The notes beneath the pieces are model-generated. The model saw only the letters and a program-made list of their open reading frames with translations, ran no database searches and was not told the DNA's origin. Positions 1 through 8,076 of a stretch of DNA of 17,314 nt are shown here, one piece after another. The position numbers were made by a program, and so were the translations under genes. This stretch comes from an uncultured Bacteroidaceae bacterium (GTDB lineage Bacteria; Bacteroidota; Bacteroidia; Bacteroidales; Bacteroidaceae), in assembly GCA_904501945.1 (NCBI GenBank), contig CAJGCU010000053.1:1-17314 (forward strand), in the 5' to 3' direction. Numbering within the stretch: the stretch's first letter is position 1; every line of letters begins with the position of its first letter.

Positions 1-17
1 ATCAAACTCTTCACTGT
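1..17 (-). rRNA. rrs: 16S rRNA, 5' end only (cut by window edge)
   Basis: Read on the minus strand, the first 18 bases give TACAGTGAAGAGTTTGAT, which contains the conserved start of bacterial 16S rRNA (the universal 27F primer site begins AGAGTTTGAT). By alignment with the E. coli mature 5' end, the mature RNA would start near position 17. Only about 17 nt are inside the window; the gene continues to the left. The call is supported independently by a full promoter at 233-263 firing in this direction and a boxA-like site in the leader. The exact 5' end is inferred. Confidence 0.87.
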
Positions 18-226
18 AATGATGAATTCTTGACGCCTCACCAAAAAAAAGGAAAGGCGGATAAATGTCTGTCCGGCCAGGCTATCCTGCTCTATCGCAT
101 GTCTGTATTTCTATATAAAAGGAATCGACTCTGACGGCTGAAGCCAACAAGATGGCAAGCAGCCGGCTGTACGATTGATGTGTTCGCAGTCTGTCAAAGA
201 ACTAATCAAGCCCCCCTTGCGGAAAG
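18..226 (-). other. Pre-16S leader region of an rRNA operon
   Basis: This untranslated stretch lies between the predicted rRNA transcription start (about 226) and the 16S 5' end. On the minus strand it holds a boxA-like site (192-203), a GC-rich hairpin (arms 135-140 and 160-165, with an inner GCC/GGC step) and, near the 16S start, a short stem (34-38 with 55-59) whose loop contains eight T in a row. Leaders of this kind are removed by RNase III-type processing; the matching 3' side would lie beyond the 16S gene, outside the window. No protein-coding gene is credible here. Confidence 0.72.
192..203 (-). promoter_or_regulatory. boxA-like antitermination site in rRNA leader
   Basis: The minus strand reads AGTTCTTTGACA, close to the E. 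coli rrn boxA core (CTCTTTAACA). It lies about 25-35 nt into the predicted rRNA transcript, where NusB/NusE-type antitermination factors load in other bacteria. The match is by eye; binding is inferred from position and similarity. Confidence 0.55.
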
Positions 227-232
227 CGAGTG

Positions 233-263
233 CAAAGGTAGGAACTTTTCAGATAACCGCAAA
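233..263 (-). promoter_or_regulatory. rRNA operon promoter (TTTG-N19-TACCTTTG)
   Basis: On the minus strand a -33 element TTTG (260-263) is separated by exactly 19 nt from a -7 element TACCTTTG (233-240). This matches the Bacteroidota primary-sigma consensus TTTG-N19-21-TAnnTTTG perfectly. It points left toward the 16S start, about 215 nt away. The flank at 275-330 is an unusually purine-rich, A-tract-rich stretch on the plus strand that could act as an upstream activating element, which is inference. Confidence 0.85.
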
Positions 264-331
264 ATGTTTCGAGAACTTTTTTAAAAAAATGAAGAAAAAA
301 GAGAAAAAAGGAAAGAAAATGGGAAGAATGG

Positions 332-362
332 TTTGTCGTCGAGATAAAAAAGGCTATCTTTG
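332..362 (+). promoter_or_regulatory. Promoter of the dipeptidyl peptidase IV gene
   Basis: TTTG (332-335), a 19-nt spacer, then TATCTTTG (355-362) match the Bacteroidota consensus fully. The predicted start of transcription is near 369, leaving a leader of about 24 nt before the ATG at 393. It is divergent from the rRNA promoter, with about 68 nt between the two -33 elements, so the two transcription units share one control region. Confidence 0.82.
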
Positions 363-392
363 CAAAAGATAAAATACTAACAAATATAAAAG

Positions 393-2627
393 ATGAAAAA
401 CTCACTCAAATCATTATCCCATATATATATAATAATGTGTATTGGCAGTACTGCCATAGCACAAACAATTCCAACTTTGGAAAATGCTGTTTACGGAGGA
501 CTGGTAAAGACCCAATATGCAAGTTCGGTGAACTGGATGGAAGATGGGGAGCATTACTCAAAAATTGAATATAACGAATCAAACAGAAGGCCCGAAATCG
601 TTACATATTCCGCAAAAGACCAAAGTAAAGAGGTTCTGATTCCGTATAACATGCTGATTGATAAGGCAAGCGGGAAAAGTTTAAGCATTAGCAGTTGGAC
701 TCTCAGCCCTGACAATGAGAAGGTGCTCATCTTTACCAATACAAGGAGGGTTTGGCGGTATCACACAAGAGGAGACTATTGGATTCTGAACAGAAAAAGT
801 GGCATATTATATCAACTGGGCAAAGAATTGGCCGAAAACAGCCTAATGTTTGCCAAATTTTCTCCTGATTCACGCAAAGTAGCCTATGTAAGCAAAAACA
901 ACATCTATGTTGAGGATTTAGCATCTCAAACTTATAAGCCAATTACGACTGACGGATGCGATACTATTGTAAATGGCACTTTCGACTGGGTGTATGAAGA
1001 AGAATTTGATTGCCGAGACGGTTTCAGATGGAGCGGTGACAGTCAATACATTGCTTATTGGCAGAGCAACACCAGCGGCACTGGATGGTTCGATATCATC
1101 AACAATATTGACAGCATTTACCCAACAATTCAGCGCTTCCCCTACCCTAAAGCAGGAACGACAAACAGTGGCGTCAAAATTGGATATATAAACGCAGACG
1201 GAGGCAACACAACGTGGGTTGAAATACCTGGTGATGAACGAAATAACTATTTACCTAGAATGGAATTCATTCCTGGGACAAATAAGCTATTCGTTCAACA
1301 AATGAACAGAGAACAAAATACGAATAAAGTCTGGACTGTGACAATTGGACAAGACGACCTTGAAAATATTTTTGTGGACAAGGATCAAGCATGGGTCGAA
1401 ACCAACAACCATGTGAAATGGCTGAAAGGAAATAAATATTTCACTTGGATGAGCGAACGAGACGGGTGGAGACACCTCTATCGTGTAAGCAGCGACGGAA
1501 AACAAGTCATCCCTATCACAAAAGGAGATTTTGACGTGATTAGCGAAGTTGGGATGAACGAAAAAAACGGCTATGTATATTTCATTGCGTCACCCAACAA
1601 TGCTACGCAGCGCTATCTTTACAGAGCTAAACTTTTTGGAAATGGGAAATGCGAATTGGTAAGCGACGCAAGCCAAGCAGGACAGCATCAATACAACATG
1701 TCGCCCACTTGCACCTGGGCAGTACACACATTCAGCAATGCACAAACAATGCCAATTGTTGAGATGCAATCATTCCCTGCAGGCAAAACTGTACGTACAC
1801 TCGTTGACAACAGCGGAAACCAGAAAGAGTGGGAAGCCCTTGGTTTGCAACCCAAAGAATTTGTCAAAGTTAAATCAGGTGATTGGGAACTTGATGCATG
1901 GATGATTAAGCCTGTACAATTTGACGCCAACAAGAAATACCCTGTCATTATCGATGTGTATGGAGAACCTGCTAACTCTACGGTTCAAGACGTTTGGTCT
2001 AGCAATATGTGGCATCAATACTTAGCAAATCTTGGCTACATCGTGGTCAGCATTGAAAATAGAGGCGCAGCTGCTCCACGTGGCAGGGAATGGAGGAAGT
2101 GCATTTACGGTGAAGTCGGAACTTTTGCATGCGAAGACCAGGCTCGAGGCATTCTGGATTTAGCGCGTCAATTCTCATTTATAGATAAAGAAAGAATCGG
2201 CATCACAGGCTGGAGCGGAGGAGGCAGCCAAACACTCAACTGTATGTTCCGATATCCGGAAGTTTTCAAAACAGGTATAGCTGTAGCCTTTGTATCAGAT
2301 CAAAAGTTATATGACACCATCTACCAGGAGAGGTACATGAACACGCCACAAAATAACCCAGAAGGCTACAAGAAAGGCTCCCCTATCAGCTATGTAGAAG
2401 GTCTGAAAGGTAATCTATTACTGATTCATGGAACGGGAGACGATAACGTACATTACCAAAGTTGCGAGATGCTGGTAGATGAATTGATTAAAGCTGGAAA
2501 AATATTCTACCAAGTATCATACCCTATGCGCACCCATGGCATAAGCGAACGAGCGGGCACAACATTCCACTTGCGCAAAACCATGTCGGACTTCTGGACA
2601 AAATACCTTCCTGCTGGAGGCATCTAA
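393..2627 (+). CDS. dpp4: Dipeptidyl peptidase IV (S9B family), secreted
   Basis: This is a 744-residue serine exopeptidase that removes X-Pro (and X-Ala) dipeptides from peptide N-termini, a normal length for bacterial DPP-IV. A signal peptide covers residues 1-24 (hydrophobic core, likely cut after AIA before Gln), so it acts in the periplasm or at the outer surface. The N-terminal beta-propeller (about 40-480) carries the WVYEEE motif at 199-204, whose Glu pair binds the substrate N-terminus in known DPP-IV enzymes. The alpha/beta-hydrolase domain follows. The catalytic Ser608 lies in GWSGGG, Asp683 in HGTGDDNVH and His715 in MRTHG, so the triad is complete. In oral Bacteroidales such enzymes serve peptide catabolism. 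The ATG at 393 sits about 24 nt after the predicted transcription start and yields an intact signal peptide. It is probably co-transcribed with the thioredoxin-like lipoprotein 79 nt downstream. Confidence 0.95.
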   Translation: MKNSLKSLSHIYIIMCIGSTAIAQTIPTLENAVYGGLVKTQYASSVNWMEDGEHYSKIEYNESNRRPEIVTYSAKDQSKEVLIPYNMLIDKASGKSLSISSWTLSPDNEKVLIFTNTRRVWRYHTRGDYWILNRKSGILYQLGKELAENSLMFAKFSPDSRKVAYVSKNNIYVEDLASQTYKPITTDGCDTIVNGTFDWVYEEEFDCRDGFRWSGDSQYIAYWQSNTSGTGWFDIINNIDSIYPTIQRFPYPKAGTTNSGVKIGYINADGGNTTWVEIPGDERNNYLPRMEFIPGTNKLFVQQMNREQNTNKVWTVTIGQDDLENIFVDKDQAWVETNNHVKWLKGNKYFTWMSERDGWRHLYRVSSDGKQVIPITKGDFDVISEVGMNEKNGYVYFIASPNNATQRYLYRAKLFGNGKCELVSDASQAGQHQYNMSPTCTWAVHTFSNAQTMPIVEMQSFPAGKTVRTLVDNSGNQKEWEALGLQPKEFVKVKSGDWELDAWMIKPVQFDANKKYPVIIDVYGEPANSTVQDVWSSNMWHQYLANLGYIVVSIENRGAAAPRGREWRKCIYGEVGTFACEDQARGILDLARQFSFIDKERIGITGWSGGGSQTLNCMFRYPEVFKTGIAVAFVSDQKLYDTIYQERYMNTPQNNPEGYKKGSPISYVEGLKGNLLLIHGTGDDNVHYQSCEMLVDELIKAGKIFYQVSYPMRTHGISERAGTTFHLRKTMSDFWTKYLPAGGI

Positions 2628-2706
2628 GAAAAGCTGTTCAACAAATAAGGAAAAAGCACACTAAGAAAAATAACACATATTATTAATTATTAAATTTTTA
2701 AACAAA

Positions 2707-3492
2707 ATGAAAAACAAGATTTTCATGGCATTCGCAGCACTGACAATTCTTTTGGCAGCAAGTTGTGCACAGAACTCAAAACCTTCAATTCCTGCAAGAC
2801 AAACTTTGTCTAAGACAGAATTGGATGCCAAACTCAAACCTTTCTTCGAGAAAATGGATTCTATTCCACAAGACAGCAATGGCATGGCAACAATCCAGAA
2901 CATGGCCATTGAATTTGCAGAAGAGAACCTCAATGACGCTGGTGTATATGTGATTAGAAACATATTGGCATACACTATGTCAACAGAAGAACTCATCACA
3001 TTCATCGATGGTAACGAGTACTTTAAGACAGATTCTATCATCATCAAGGAAAGAGAGCTCTGGGATGTGCAGCTCGAGACAGCAGAAGGAAAGATGTTCA
3101 AAGATTTCGAAGCTGAATATGAAGGCAAAGTTGTAAAACTCTCAGACTATGTAGGCAAGGGCAAATACGTGCTTGTTGACTTCTGGGCAAGCTGGTGTGG
3201 ACCTTGCCGTGCAGAGATACCTAACCTTCTCAGCGTCTATGAGAAATACAAGGGCGACCGTTTCGAAGTCCTTGGAGTTGCCACATGGGATAAACCTGAA
3301 GATACAAAAACTGCAATAGAGCAACTCAACATCACTTATCCACAAATCATGAATGCTCAATATGCAGGCAGCAATGCCTATGGCATCAACGGCATTCCAC
3401 AGATTATCCTGTTTGGTCCTGACGGAACAATCCTGAAGAGGAACCTAAGAGGTGCTGCAATCGAAGAGGCTGTAAAAGAAGTCTTGGAATAA
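2707..3492 (+). CDS. TlpA/thioredoxin-like lipoprotein with intact WCGPC
   Basis: This 261-residue lipoprotein has a type II signal peptide: lipobox AAS-C with the lipidated Cys at residue 20. Residues 21-120 are mostly helical and not recognised. The C-terminal thioredoxin-like domain (about 125-258) holds the active-site WCGPC (Cys164, Cys167) and the cis-proline Pro231 after GI, both in their proper places. It is therefore likely an envelope thiol-disulfide oxidoreductase of the TlpA/ResA group; the substrate is unknown. The AT-rich stretch before the ATG (TTAATTATTAAATTTTTAAAC) resembles translation-enhancing leaders of this phylum. No full promoter is seen in the 79-nt gap, so read-through from the DPP-IV gene is expected. 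Two hairpins end the unit. Confidence 0.88.
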   Translation: MKNKIFMAFAALTILLAASCAQNSKPSIPARQTLSKTELDAKLKPFFEKMDSIPQDSNGMATIQNMAIEFAEENLNDAGVYVIRNILAYTMSTEELITFIDGNEYFKTDSIIIKERELWDVQLETAEGKMFKDFEAEYEGKVVKLSDYVGKGKYVLVDFWASWCGPCRAEIPNLLSVYEKYKGDRFEVLGVATWDKPEDTKTAIEQLNITYPQIMNAQYAGSNAYGINGIPQIILFGPDGTILKRNLRGAAIEEAVKEVLE

Positions 3493-3501
3493 CAGCATTT
3501 T

Positions 3502-3529
3502 ATTAACGTGAGTTCAAACTCACGTTAAT
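3502..3529 (+). terminator. Perfect 12-bp hairpin after thioredoxin-like gene
   Basis: Arms 3502-3513 (ATTAACGTGAGT) and 3518-3529 are exact reverse complements around a TCAA loop, 9 nt after the stop codon. The following bases are T/A-rich (TTATATA) but not a clean T-tract, so it may be a weak terminator or an mRNA 3'-end stabiliser. A stronger hairpin follows 20 nt later. Confidence 0.65.
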
Positions 3530-3548
3530 TTATATACACTGCCTGCAT

Positions 3549-3600
3549 AATATAAAAAACACCGTATTTGAAAAGTTTCTTACACGGTGTTTTTTATATT
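3549..3600. terminator. Strong 17-bp hairpin with A6/T6 (bidirectional-type terminator)
   Basis: Arms 3549-3565 and 3584-3600 pair perfectly over 17 bp (GC core CACCGT/ACGGTG, flanked by A6 and T6), with an 18-nt loop. The outer bases continue pairing with wobbles. The T6 run on each strand gives it the form of an intrinsic terminator in both directions. It closes the DPP-IV/thioredoxin unit. Confidence 0.82.
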
Positions 3601-3604
3601 GTGT

Positions 3605-3835
3605 ACACGGCAAGCACGTAGGAGTCACCACGTTCTGTATGACAAGCTTTCAAAGAATCAAATGAAGAAATAGAAACCTGAAAAACAAAGAACATGAATC
3701 GACCACATCAAATTTTGTGCTCCCAAACTCAGCATTTAACACAACATCGTGCCCAGCGAGCCTGCTATTAAGCCTGTAAAAAAACTCATTCAGGGTGCTT
3801 ATCCTACATTATTTCTCCGTTGGAGAAAAGAAGAA
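3605..3835. other. Non-coding gap before MATE gene
   Basis: About 230 nt between the terminator and the MATE promoter. No credible ORF and no RNA gene are recognised. The only structure seen is a perfect 7-bp hairpin with a GTT loop, TTTCTCC (3812-3818) and GGAGAAA (3822-3828), directly upstream of the promoter. Confidence 0.5.
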
Positions 3836-3866
3836 TTTTATATTTGAAGAAAAATCCGTACCTTTG
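3836..3866 (+). promoter_or_regulatory. Promoter of MATE efflux gene
   Basis: The -7 box TACCTTTG (3859-3866) is a full match. The -33 position, 19 nt upstream, reads TTTT (3836-3839) instead of TTTG. The predicted start of transcription is near 3873, about 25 nt before the ATG at 3898. Confidence 0.7.
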
Positions 3867-3897
3867 AAATCTGAAATAACACAATAGCAAGAAATCG

Positions 3898-5355
3898 ATG
3901 AGCCTTTCCAAAGACGAATTGCTGACACTTGTCAGAAAAGGAGCAAGAAATATGTCGCGGCAAGAAAAACTGCGACTAACTGTGCTATTGAGTCTCCCTG
4001 CCATGATTGCCCAGCTTTCCTCTGTTGCCATGCAGATTATTGATGCTGCCATGCTAGGACATCTTGGCACGAAAGAATCGGCTTCCGTAGGGCTCGTATC
4101 CACCACCATCTGGCTTTTTGGCGGATTATGCTCTGCTTTTGCTGCTGGGTTTTCTGTACAAGTGGCACACTATGTAGGAGCTGAAAACCTGCAAAAAGCA
4201 CGTAACATCATCCGGCAAGGAATCTTTTCCGGATTAGTATTCAGCCTCTTGCTATCAAGCATAGGTATAGCCATCGCTCCCAGCCTTCCACACTGGCTTG
4301 GGGCAAGTGAGGAAATTTGCGCTGATGCCACAGAATATTTCACCATCGTCGCCATAGCGCTTCCCGTTCTTGAAATCAACACGTTAGCTGCAGGAAGCCT
4401 GAGATGTAGCGGAAATATCAAAGTGCCCAGTTTGCTCAACGCTATGATGTGTATTCTTGACATCATCTTTAATTACCTCTTCATCTTCATTTTCAACATG
4501 GGGACAGCTGGCGCAGCCTATGGTACGTTTGCAGCCTACATCATCACGATGATTCTCATGCTATACTTCTTGGCAATAAAAGACAATCAACTCAAGTTTT
4601 CCTTAGACAAAGGATTATACGGTTCTATATATCAGTCCCAATACATACCCAATAAAGAAACGCTATTCAAAGCTCTGAAGATAGGTTCTCCCATCAGTTT
4701 AGAACGCGGTGTAATGTGTGGAGCACAAATTGCCATTACAGGCATCATTGCCCCATTGGGACCTGTTGCTATAGCAGCAAACACATTCGGTATCAACATT
4801 GAGAGCCTCTGCTACATGCCAGGATACGGCATTTCAGATGCAGCCACCACTCTGGTTGGACAAAGTTTAGGCGCCAAAAGAAAGGATTTGATGAGAAGCT
4901 TCGCGTGGATTTCAGTGGGATTAGGAATAGGCATTATGGGAATAATGGGTATTTTCATGGGAGTCTTTGCCCCCGAAATGATGCAAGTCATCACACAAGA
5001 TACAGAAGTCATAAAACTAGGAACAGAAATTCTCAGAATCGAAGCATGGGCAGAACCAATGTTTGCTGCCAGCATCGTAGCATACGGCGTGTTTGTAGGT
5101 TCGGGCAAGACTCTGGTGCCAAGCCTCATGAACCTTGCCAGCATCTGGATTGTACGACTTTCACTTGCGCTTCTGCTGGCACCATCGATGGGTCTGCATG
5201 GTGTATGGATTGCCATGTGCATCGAGCTATGCTGGCGAGGTTGCGCGTTCTTGTTCCGATTAAGAGGAAGGAGCTGGAGCAACCTTTGCATAACAGAATC
5301 TTATTCCATTCCCATACAAGAACAGCCTGTCAAGAAAGGCAAGTTCAATATATAA
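3898..5355 (+). CDS. MATE family multidrug efflux transporter
   Basis: This is an integral inner-membrane antiporter of the MATE (NorM/DinF-like) family that exports cationic drugs or metabolites using a Na+ or H+ gradient. At 485 residues it has the family's usual length. After a short charged N-terminus it shows about twelve hydrophobic segments. The first carries PAMIAQLSSVAMQIIDAAMLGHLG, split here as PAMIAQLSSVA then MQIIDAAMLGHLG, typical of MATE TM1-2. The second half repeats the theme (GSPISLERGVMCGAQIAITG). The start at 3898 follows a promoter by about 25 nt. It is a single-gene unit that converges on pnp with a shared terminator. Substrate and coupling ion cannot be read from the sequence. 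Confidence 0.92.
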   Translation: MSLSKDELLTLVRKGARNMSRQEKLRLTVLLSLPAMIAQLSSVAMQIIDAAMLGHLGTKESASVGLVSTTIWLFGGLCSAFAAGFSVQVAHYVGAENLQKARNIIRQGIFSGLVFSLLLSSIGIAIAPSLPHWLGASEEICADATEYFTIVAIALPVLEINTLAAGSLRCSGNIKVPSLLNAMMCILDIIFNYLFIFIFNMGTAGAAYGTFAAYIITMILMLYFLAIKDNQLKFSLDKGLYGSIYQSQYIPNKETLFKALKIGSPISLERGVMCGAQIAITGIIAPLGPVAIAANTFGINIESLCYMPGYGISDAATTLVGQSLGAKRKDLMRSFAWISVGLGIGIMGIMGIFMGVFAPEMMQVITQDTEVIKLGTEILRIEAWAEPMFAASIVAYGVFVGSGKTLVPSLMNLASIWIVRLSLALLLAPSMGLHGVWIAMCIELCWRGCAFLFRLRGRSWSNLCITESYSIPIQEQPVKKGKFNI

Positions 5356-5390
5356 CGACACATTATAGAACTTTAAAATCAGTGATTACC

Positions 5391-5430
5391 ATACAAAAAA
5401 GGCATCCTATCAAGGATGCCTTTTTTGTAT
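5391..5430. terminator. Bidirectional terminator between MATE and pnp
   Basis: Two perfect 18-bp arms (5391-5408 and 5413-5430) with an ATCA loop. The GC core GGCATCCT/AGGATGCC is flanked by A6 and T6, so each strand has a stem followed by a T-tract. It lies 36 nt after the MATE stop and 11 nt after the pnp stop, serving both convergent genes. Confidence 0.93.
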
Positions 5431-5441
5431 CATATATAAAT

Positions 5442-7742
5442 TTACTTCAACAAATCATCAAGCGCAGACTTGAAACCGCCCTCTTCAACAGCAGGTGCAT
5501 CTTGACGTGGCTCTTCAGCTCTTGGCTGACGCTCCTCGCGACGTGGACGACGGTCTCCGCCACGTTCTGGACGTGGACGACGTTCGCGCTGTGGACGCTC
5601 TACATAGTCTTCGGGCTTCTCGATGAGAACACGGCGAGAGAGTTTGAACTTTCCAGTCTTCTGGTCGATGTCTATCAATTTCACCTCGATTGAATCGCCT
5701 TCCTTGATGCCAGCCTCTTCTACTGTTTCCAGACGCTTCCAGTCAATCTCCGAGATGTGGAGCAATCCGTCCTTTCCAGGAAGGAACTCAACGAAACAAC
5801 CGTATGGCATAACAGAACGAACTGTGCCCTGATAGATTTCGCCGACCTCTGGAATAGCGACAATTGCCTTGATCTTAGCCATAGCAGCTTCGATAGCGGT
5901 CTTGTCTGGAGCAGAAATCTGCACCTTGCCCACTCCATCTTCCTCTTCGATAGTGATAGTGGTCTGAGTATCCTCCTGCATCTGCTGAATTACCTTACCA
6001 CCAGGACCAATCACAGCACCGATAAACTCCTTAGGAATAATTATCTGCTCAATGCGTGGAACATGTGGCTTCAGTTCTGGACGTGGTTCAGAGATGGTCT
6101 TCATCATTTCGCCCATGATATGCTCACGGCTTGCCTTTGCCTGCATGAGTGCCTTTTCAAGAATCTCATAAGAAAGACCATCGCACTTGATGTCCATCTG
6201 TGTTGCAGTCAAACCATTCTTTGTTCCAGTTGTCTTGAAGTCCATATCACCAAGATGGTCCTCATCGCCAAGAATATCTGAAAGGATAGCATACTTGTCT
6301 TCGCCGGGGTTCTTAATAAGACCCATAGCGATACCTGCTACAGGGTTCTTGATAGGCACACCTGCATCCATCAGTGCAAGCGTTCCTGCACATGTTGTAG
6401 CCATTGATGAAGAACCATTAGACTCCAGTACGTCAGAAACAACACGGACTGTATATGGGTAGTCCTCTGGAATCTGCCCCTTGATGCCTCGCCAAGCGAG
6501 ATGACCGTGACCAATTTCACGACGTCCCACACCACGCTGCGCCTTAGCCTCGCCAGTAGAGAATGGAGGGAAGTTATAGTGGAGGAGGAACTTCATGTAG
6601 TAACGCTCCAACGCACCATCCACCAGTTTCTCATCCAGCTTTGTACCCAGTGTCGCAGTAGCCAAAGCCTGAGTTTCACCACGTGTGAAAATTGCACTTC
6701 CGTGAGGTCCTGGCAGTGGAGATACTTCACACCAAATTGGGCGAACATCTGTAGTCTGACGACCATCCAGACGAATGCCTTCATCAAGAATACAACGACG
6801 CATAGCATCACGCTCTACATCATGGTAATAACGGTCAATCAGCGCATACTTCTCTTCCAGTTCATCCTCACTCAACTCTGCATGAGCTGCAGCATACGCC
6901 TCCTTATAGTCTTCACGAATCTTCTCAAATGCTTCAGCGCGAGCATGCTTCTCCAAAGCCTGCTTTGTCACATCATACGCTGGCTGATAGCACTTAGCCT
7001 GCAAGTCAGCCTTCAAGTCTTCATCATTCACCTCATGGCAATATTCACGCTTCACATCTGTGCCAAGCTCCTTCATCAGCTCTTTCTGGATTCGGCACTG
7101 TGGCTTGATAGCCTCATGCGCAGCCTTCAGCGCTTCGAGCAGATCCTGTTCCTGCACTTCCTTCATCTCGCCTTCCACCATCATGATGTTCTCTTCGGTT
7201 GCGCCCACCATAAGATCCATATCAGCCTGCTTCAACTGCTCGAAAGTTGGGTTGATAACAAACTCTCCATCGATACGTGCAACACGAACCTCTGAAATTG
7301 GACCTTCGAAAGGAATGTCTGACGCTGCGAGAGCTGCACTGGCAGCAAAGCCAGCAAGTGCATCTGGCATATCCTTGCCATCAGCAGAAAATACATTCAC
7401 ATTCACATAAACCTCCGCGTGATAGTTCGAAGGGAACAGCGGACGCAATGCACGGTCCACAAGACGGCAAGTGAGGATTTCCTCATCGCTTGCCTTGCCT
7501 TCGCGCTTAGTGAAACCTCCAGGGAAACGGCCATTAGCCGCATACTTCTCACGATACTCTACCTGGAGTGGCATAAAATCAGTTCCTGGTACGGCATCCT
7601 TTGCTGCACAAACAGTGGCCAGGAGCATCGTGTCGTTCATACGAAGCATCACGGAACCATCGGCTTGTTTTGCCAGCTTTCCTGTTTCGATGCTGATTTC
7701 TCTTCCATCAGGCAACGAAACCTTCTTTGTAATTACGTTCAT
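5442..7742 (-). CDS. pnp: Polyribonucleotide nucleotidyltransferase (PNPase)
   Basis: A 3'-to-5' phosphorolytic exoribonuclease for mRNA turnover, 766 residues (E. coli 711). Domains in order: RNase PH-like 1 (about 10-140), an all-alpha linker (about 240-320), RNase PH-like 2 (about 325-550) with the active-site motif DILGDEDHLGDMDF from residue 489, a KH domain with GPGG at 579-582, and an S1 domain (about 638-710). The excess length is an Arg/Glu/Pro-rich tail (from about 715) with RG-type clusters ending in KSALDDLLK. No rpsO is adjacent, unlike in E. coli. The ATG at 7742 gives the expected MNVITKKVSL start. The leader is about 110 nt if the -7 box at 7858-7865 is used. Confidence 0.97.
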   Translation of the reverse strand: MNVITKKVSLPDGREISIETGKLAKQADGSVMLRMNDTMLLATVCAAKDAVPGTDFMPLQVEYREKYAANGRFPGGFTKREGKASDEEILTCRLVDRALRPLFPSNYHAEVYVNVNVFSADGKDMPDALAGFAASAALAASDIPFEGPISEVRVARIDGEFVINPTFEQLKQADMDLMVGATEENIMMVEGEMKEVQEQDLLEALKAAHEAIKPQCRIQKELMKELGTDVKREYCHEVNDEDLKADLQAKCYQPAYDVTKQALEKHARAEAFEKIREDYKEAYAAAHAELSEDELEEKYALIDRYYHDVERDAMRRCILDEGIRLDGRQTTDVRPIWCEVSPLPGPHGSAIFTRGETQALATATLGTKLDEKLVDGALERYYMKFLLHYNFPPFSTGEAKAQRGVGRREIGHGHLAWRGIKGQIPEDYPYTVRVVSDVLESNGSSSMATTCAGTLALMDAGVPIKNPVAGIAMGLIKNPGEDKYAILSDILGDEDHLGDMDFKTTGTKNGLTATQMDIKCDGLSYEILEKALMQAKASREHIMGEMMKTISEPRPELKPHVPRIEQIIIPKEFIGAVIGPGGKVIQQMQEDTQTTITIEEEDGVGKVQISAPDKTAIEAAMAKIKAIVAIPEVGEIYQGTVRSVMPYGCFVEFLPGKDGLLHISEIDWKRLETVEEAGIKEGDSIEVKLIDIDQKTGKFKLSRRVLIEKPEDYVERPQRERRPRPERGGDRRPRREERQPRAEEPRQDAPAVEEGGFKSALDDLLK

Positions 7743-7857
7743 CTTTTTTCTTTTTGCAGTTTCACAGCTTCAAGAATATTCCTTCATTCAGCCGCTCAAC
7801 CGTTCATTAATATATAAAACATCTAAAGTCGCGCCACAACAGGCACGAAAAATCGAA

Positions 7858-7865
7858 CAAAGGTA
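7858..7865 (-). promoter_or_regulatory. -7 box of pnp promoter
   Basis: The minus strand reads TACCTTTG, a full match to TAnnTTTG. No good -33 element is at the usual distance; the nearest TTG is 23 nt upstream. Transcription would start near 7851, giving a 5' leader of about 110 nt, long enough to carry post-transcriptional control such as the autoregulation known for E. coli pnp (inference). Confidence 0.6.
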
Positions 7866-8076
7866 CGAATAAATAAGTACATATCTGACAACTCAGCCTG
7901 AAAATCCTCCGTTCTCTCATGTTTTTTAGCATATTACAAGGCATTTTGTTCTATTAACCCGTTATTACATTGAACACACACAATTAAATGGTTATGCCGA
8001 ACTGCGTTTAAGGAACATTCATTTCATCAAATTCATCATCTTAAAGCGTAATAAAATCATTTGCTCATCACCCTTT
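7866..8076. other. Non-coding stretch between pnp promoter and palindrome array
   Basis: AT-rich sequence with no credible ORF, tRNA or other RNA. Neither of the flanking promoters would transcribe it, since pnp reads left from about 7851 and the lipoprotein gene reads right from about 8258. I see nothing further in it. Confidence 0.5.

Noticed and set aside
175..405. Short overlapping ORFs on both strands (65 and 67 codons)
   Set aside because: They lie across two divergent promoters and the rRNA leader, and are low-complexity Lys- or Phe/Ser-rich, as expected from the A-tract sequence.
2661..3128. 155-codon minus-strand ORF
   Set aside because: It is a shadow of the thioredoxin-like lipoprotein gene, with no promoter and no recognisable domain.
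4905..5693. 262-codon plus-strand ORF
   Set aside because: It runs out of frame through the MATE gene, across a strong terminator and into pnp antisense; the composition is not protein-like.
6501..7295. 264-codon plus-strand ORF antisense to pnp
   Set aside because: pnp is unambiguous over this region, and the antisense translation is rich in His, Leu and Ser with no domain pattern.
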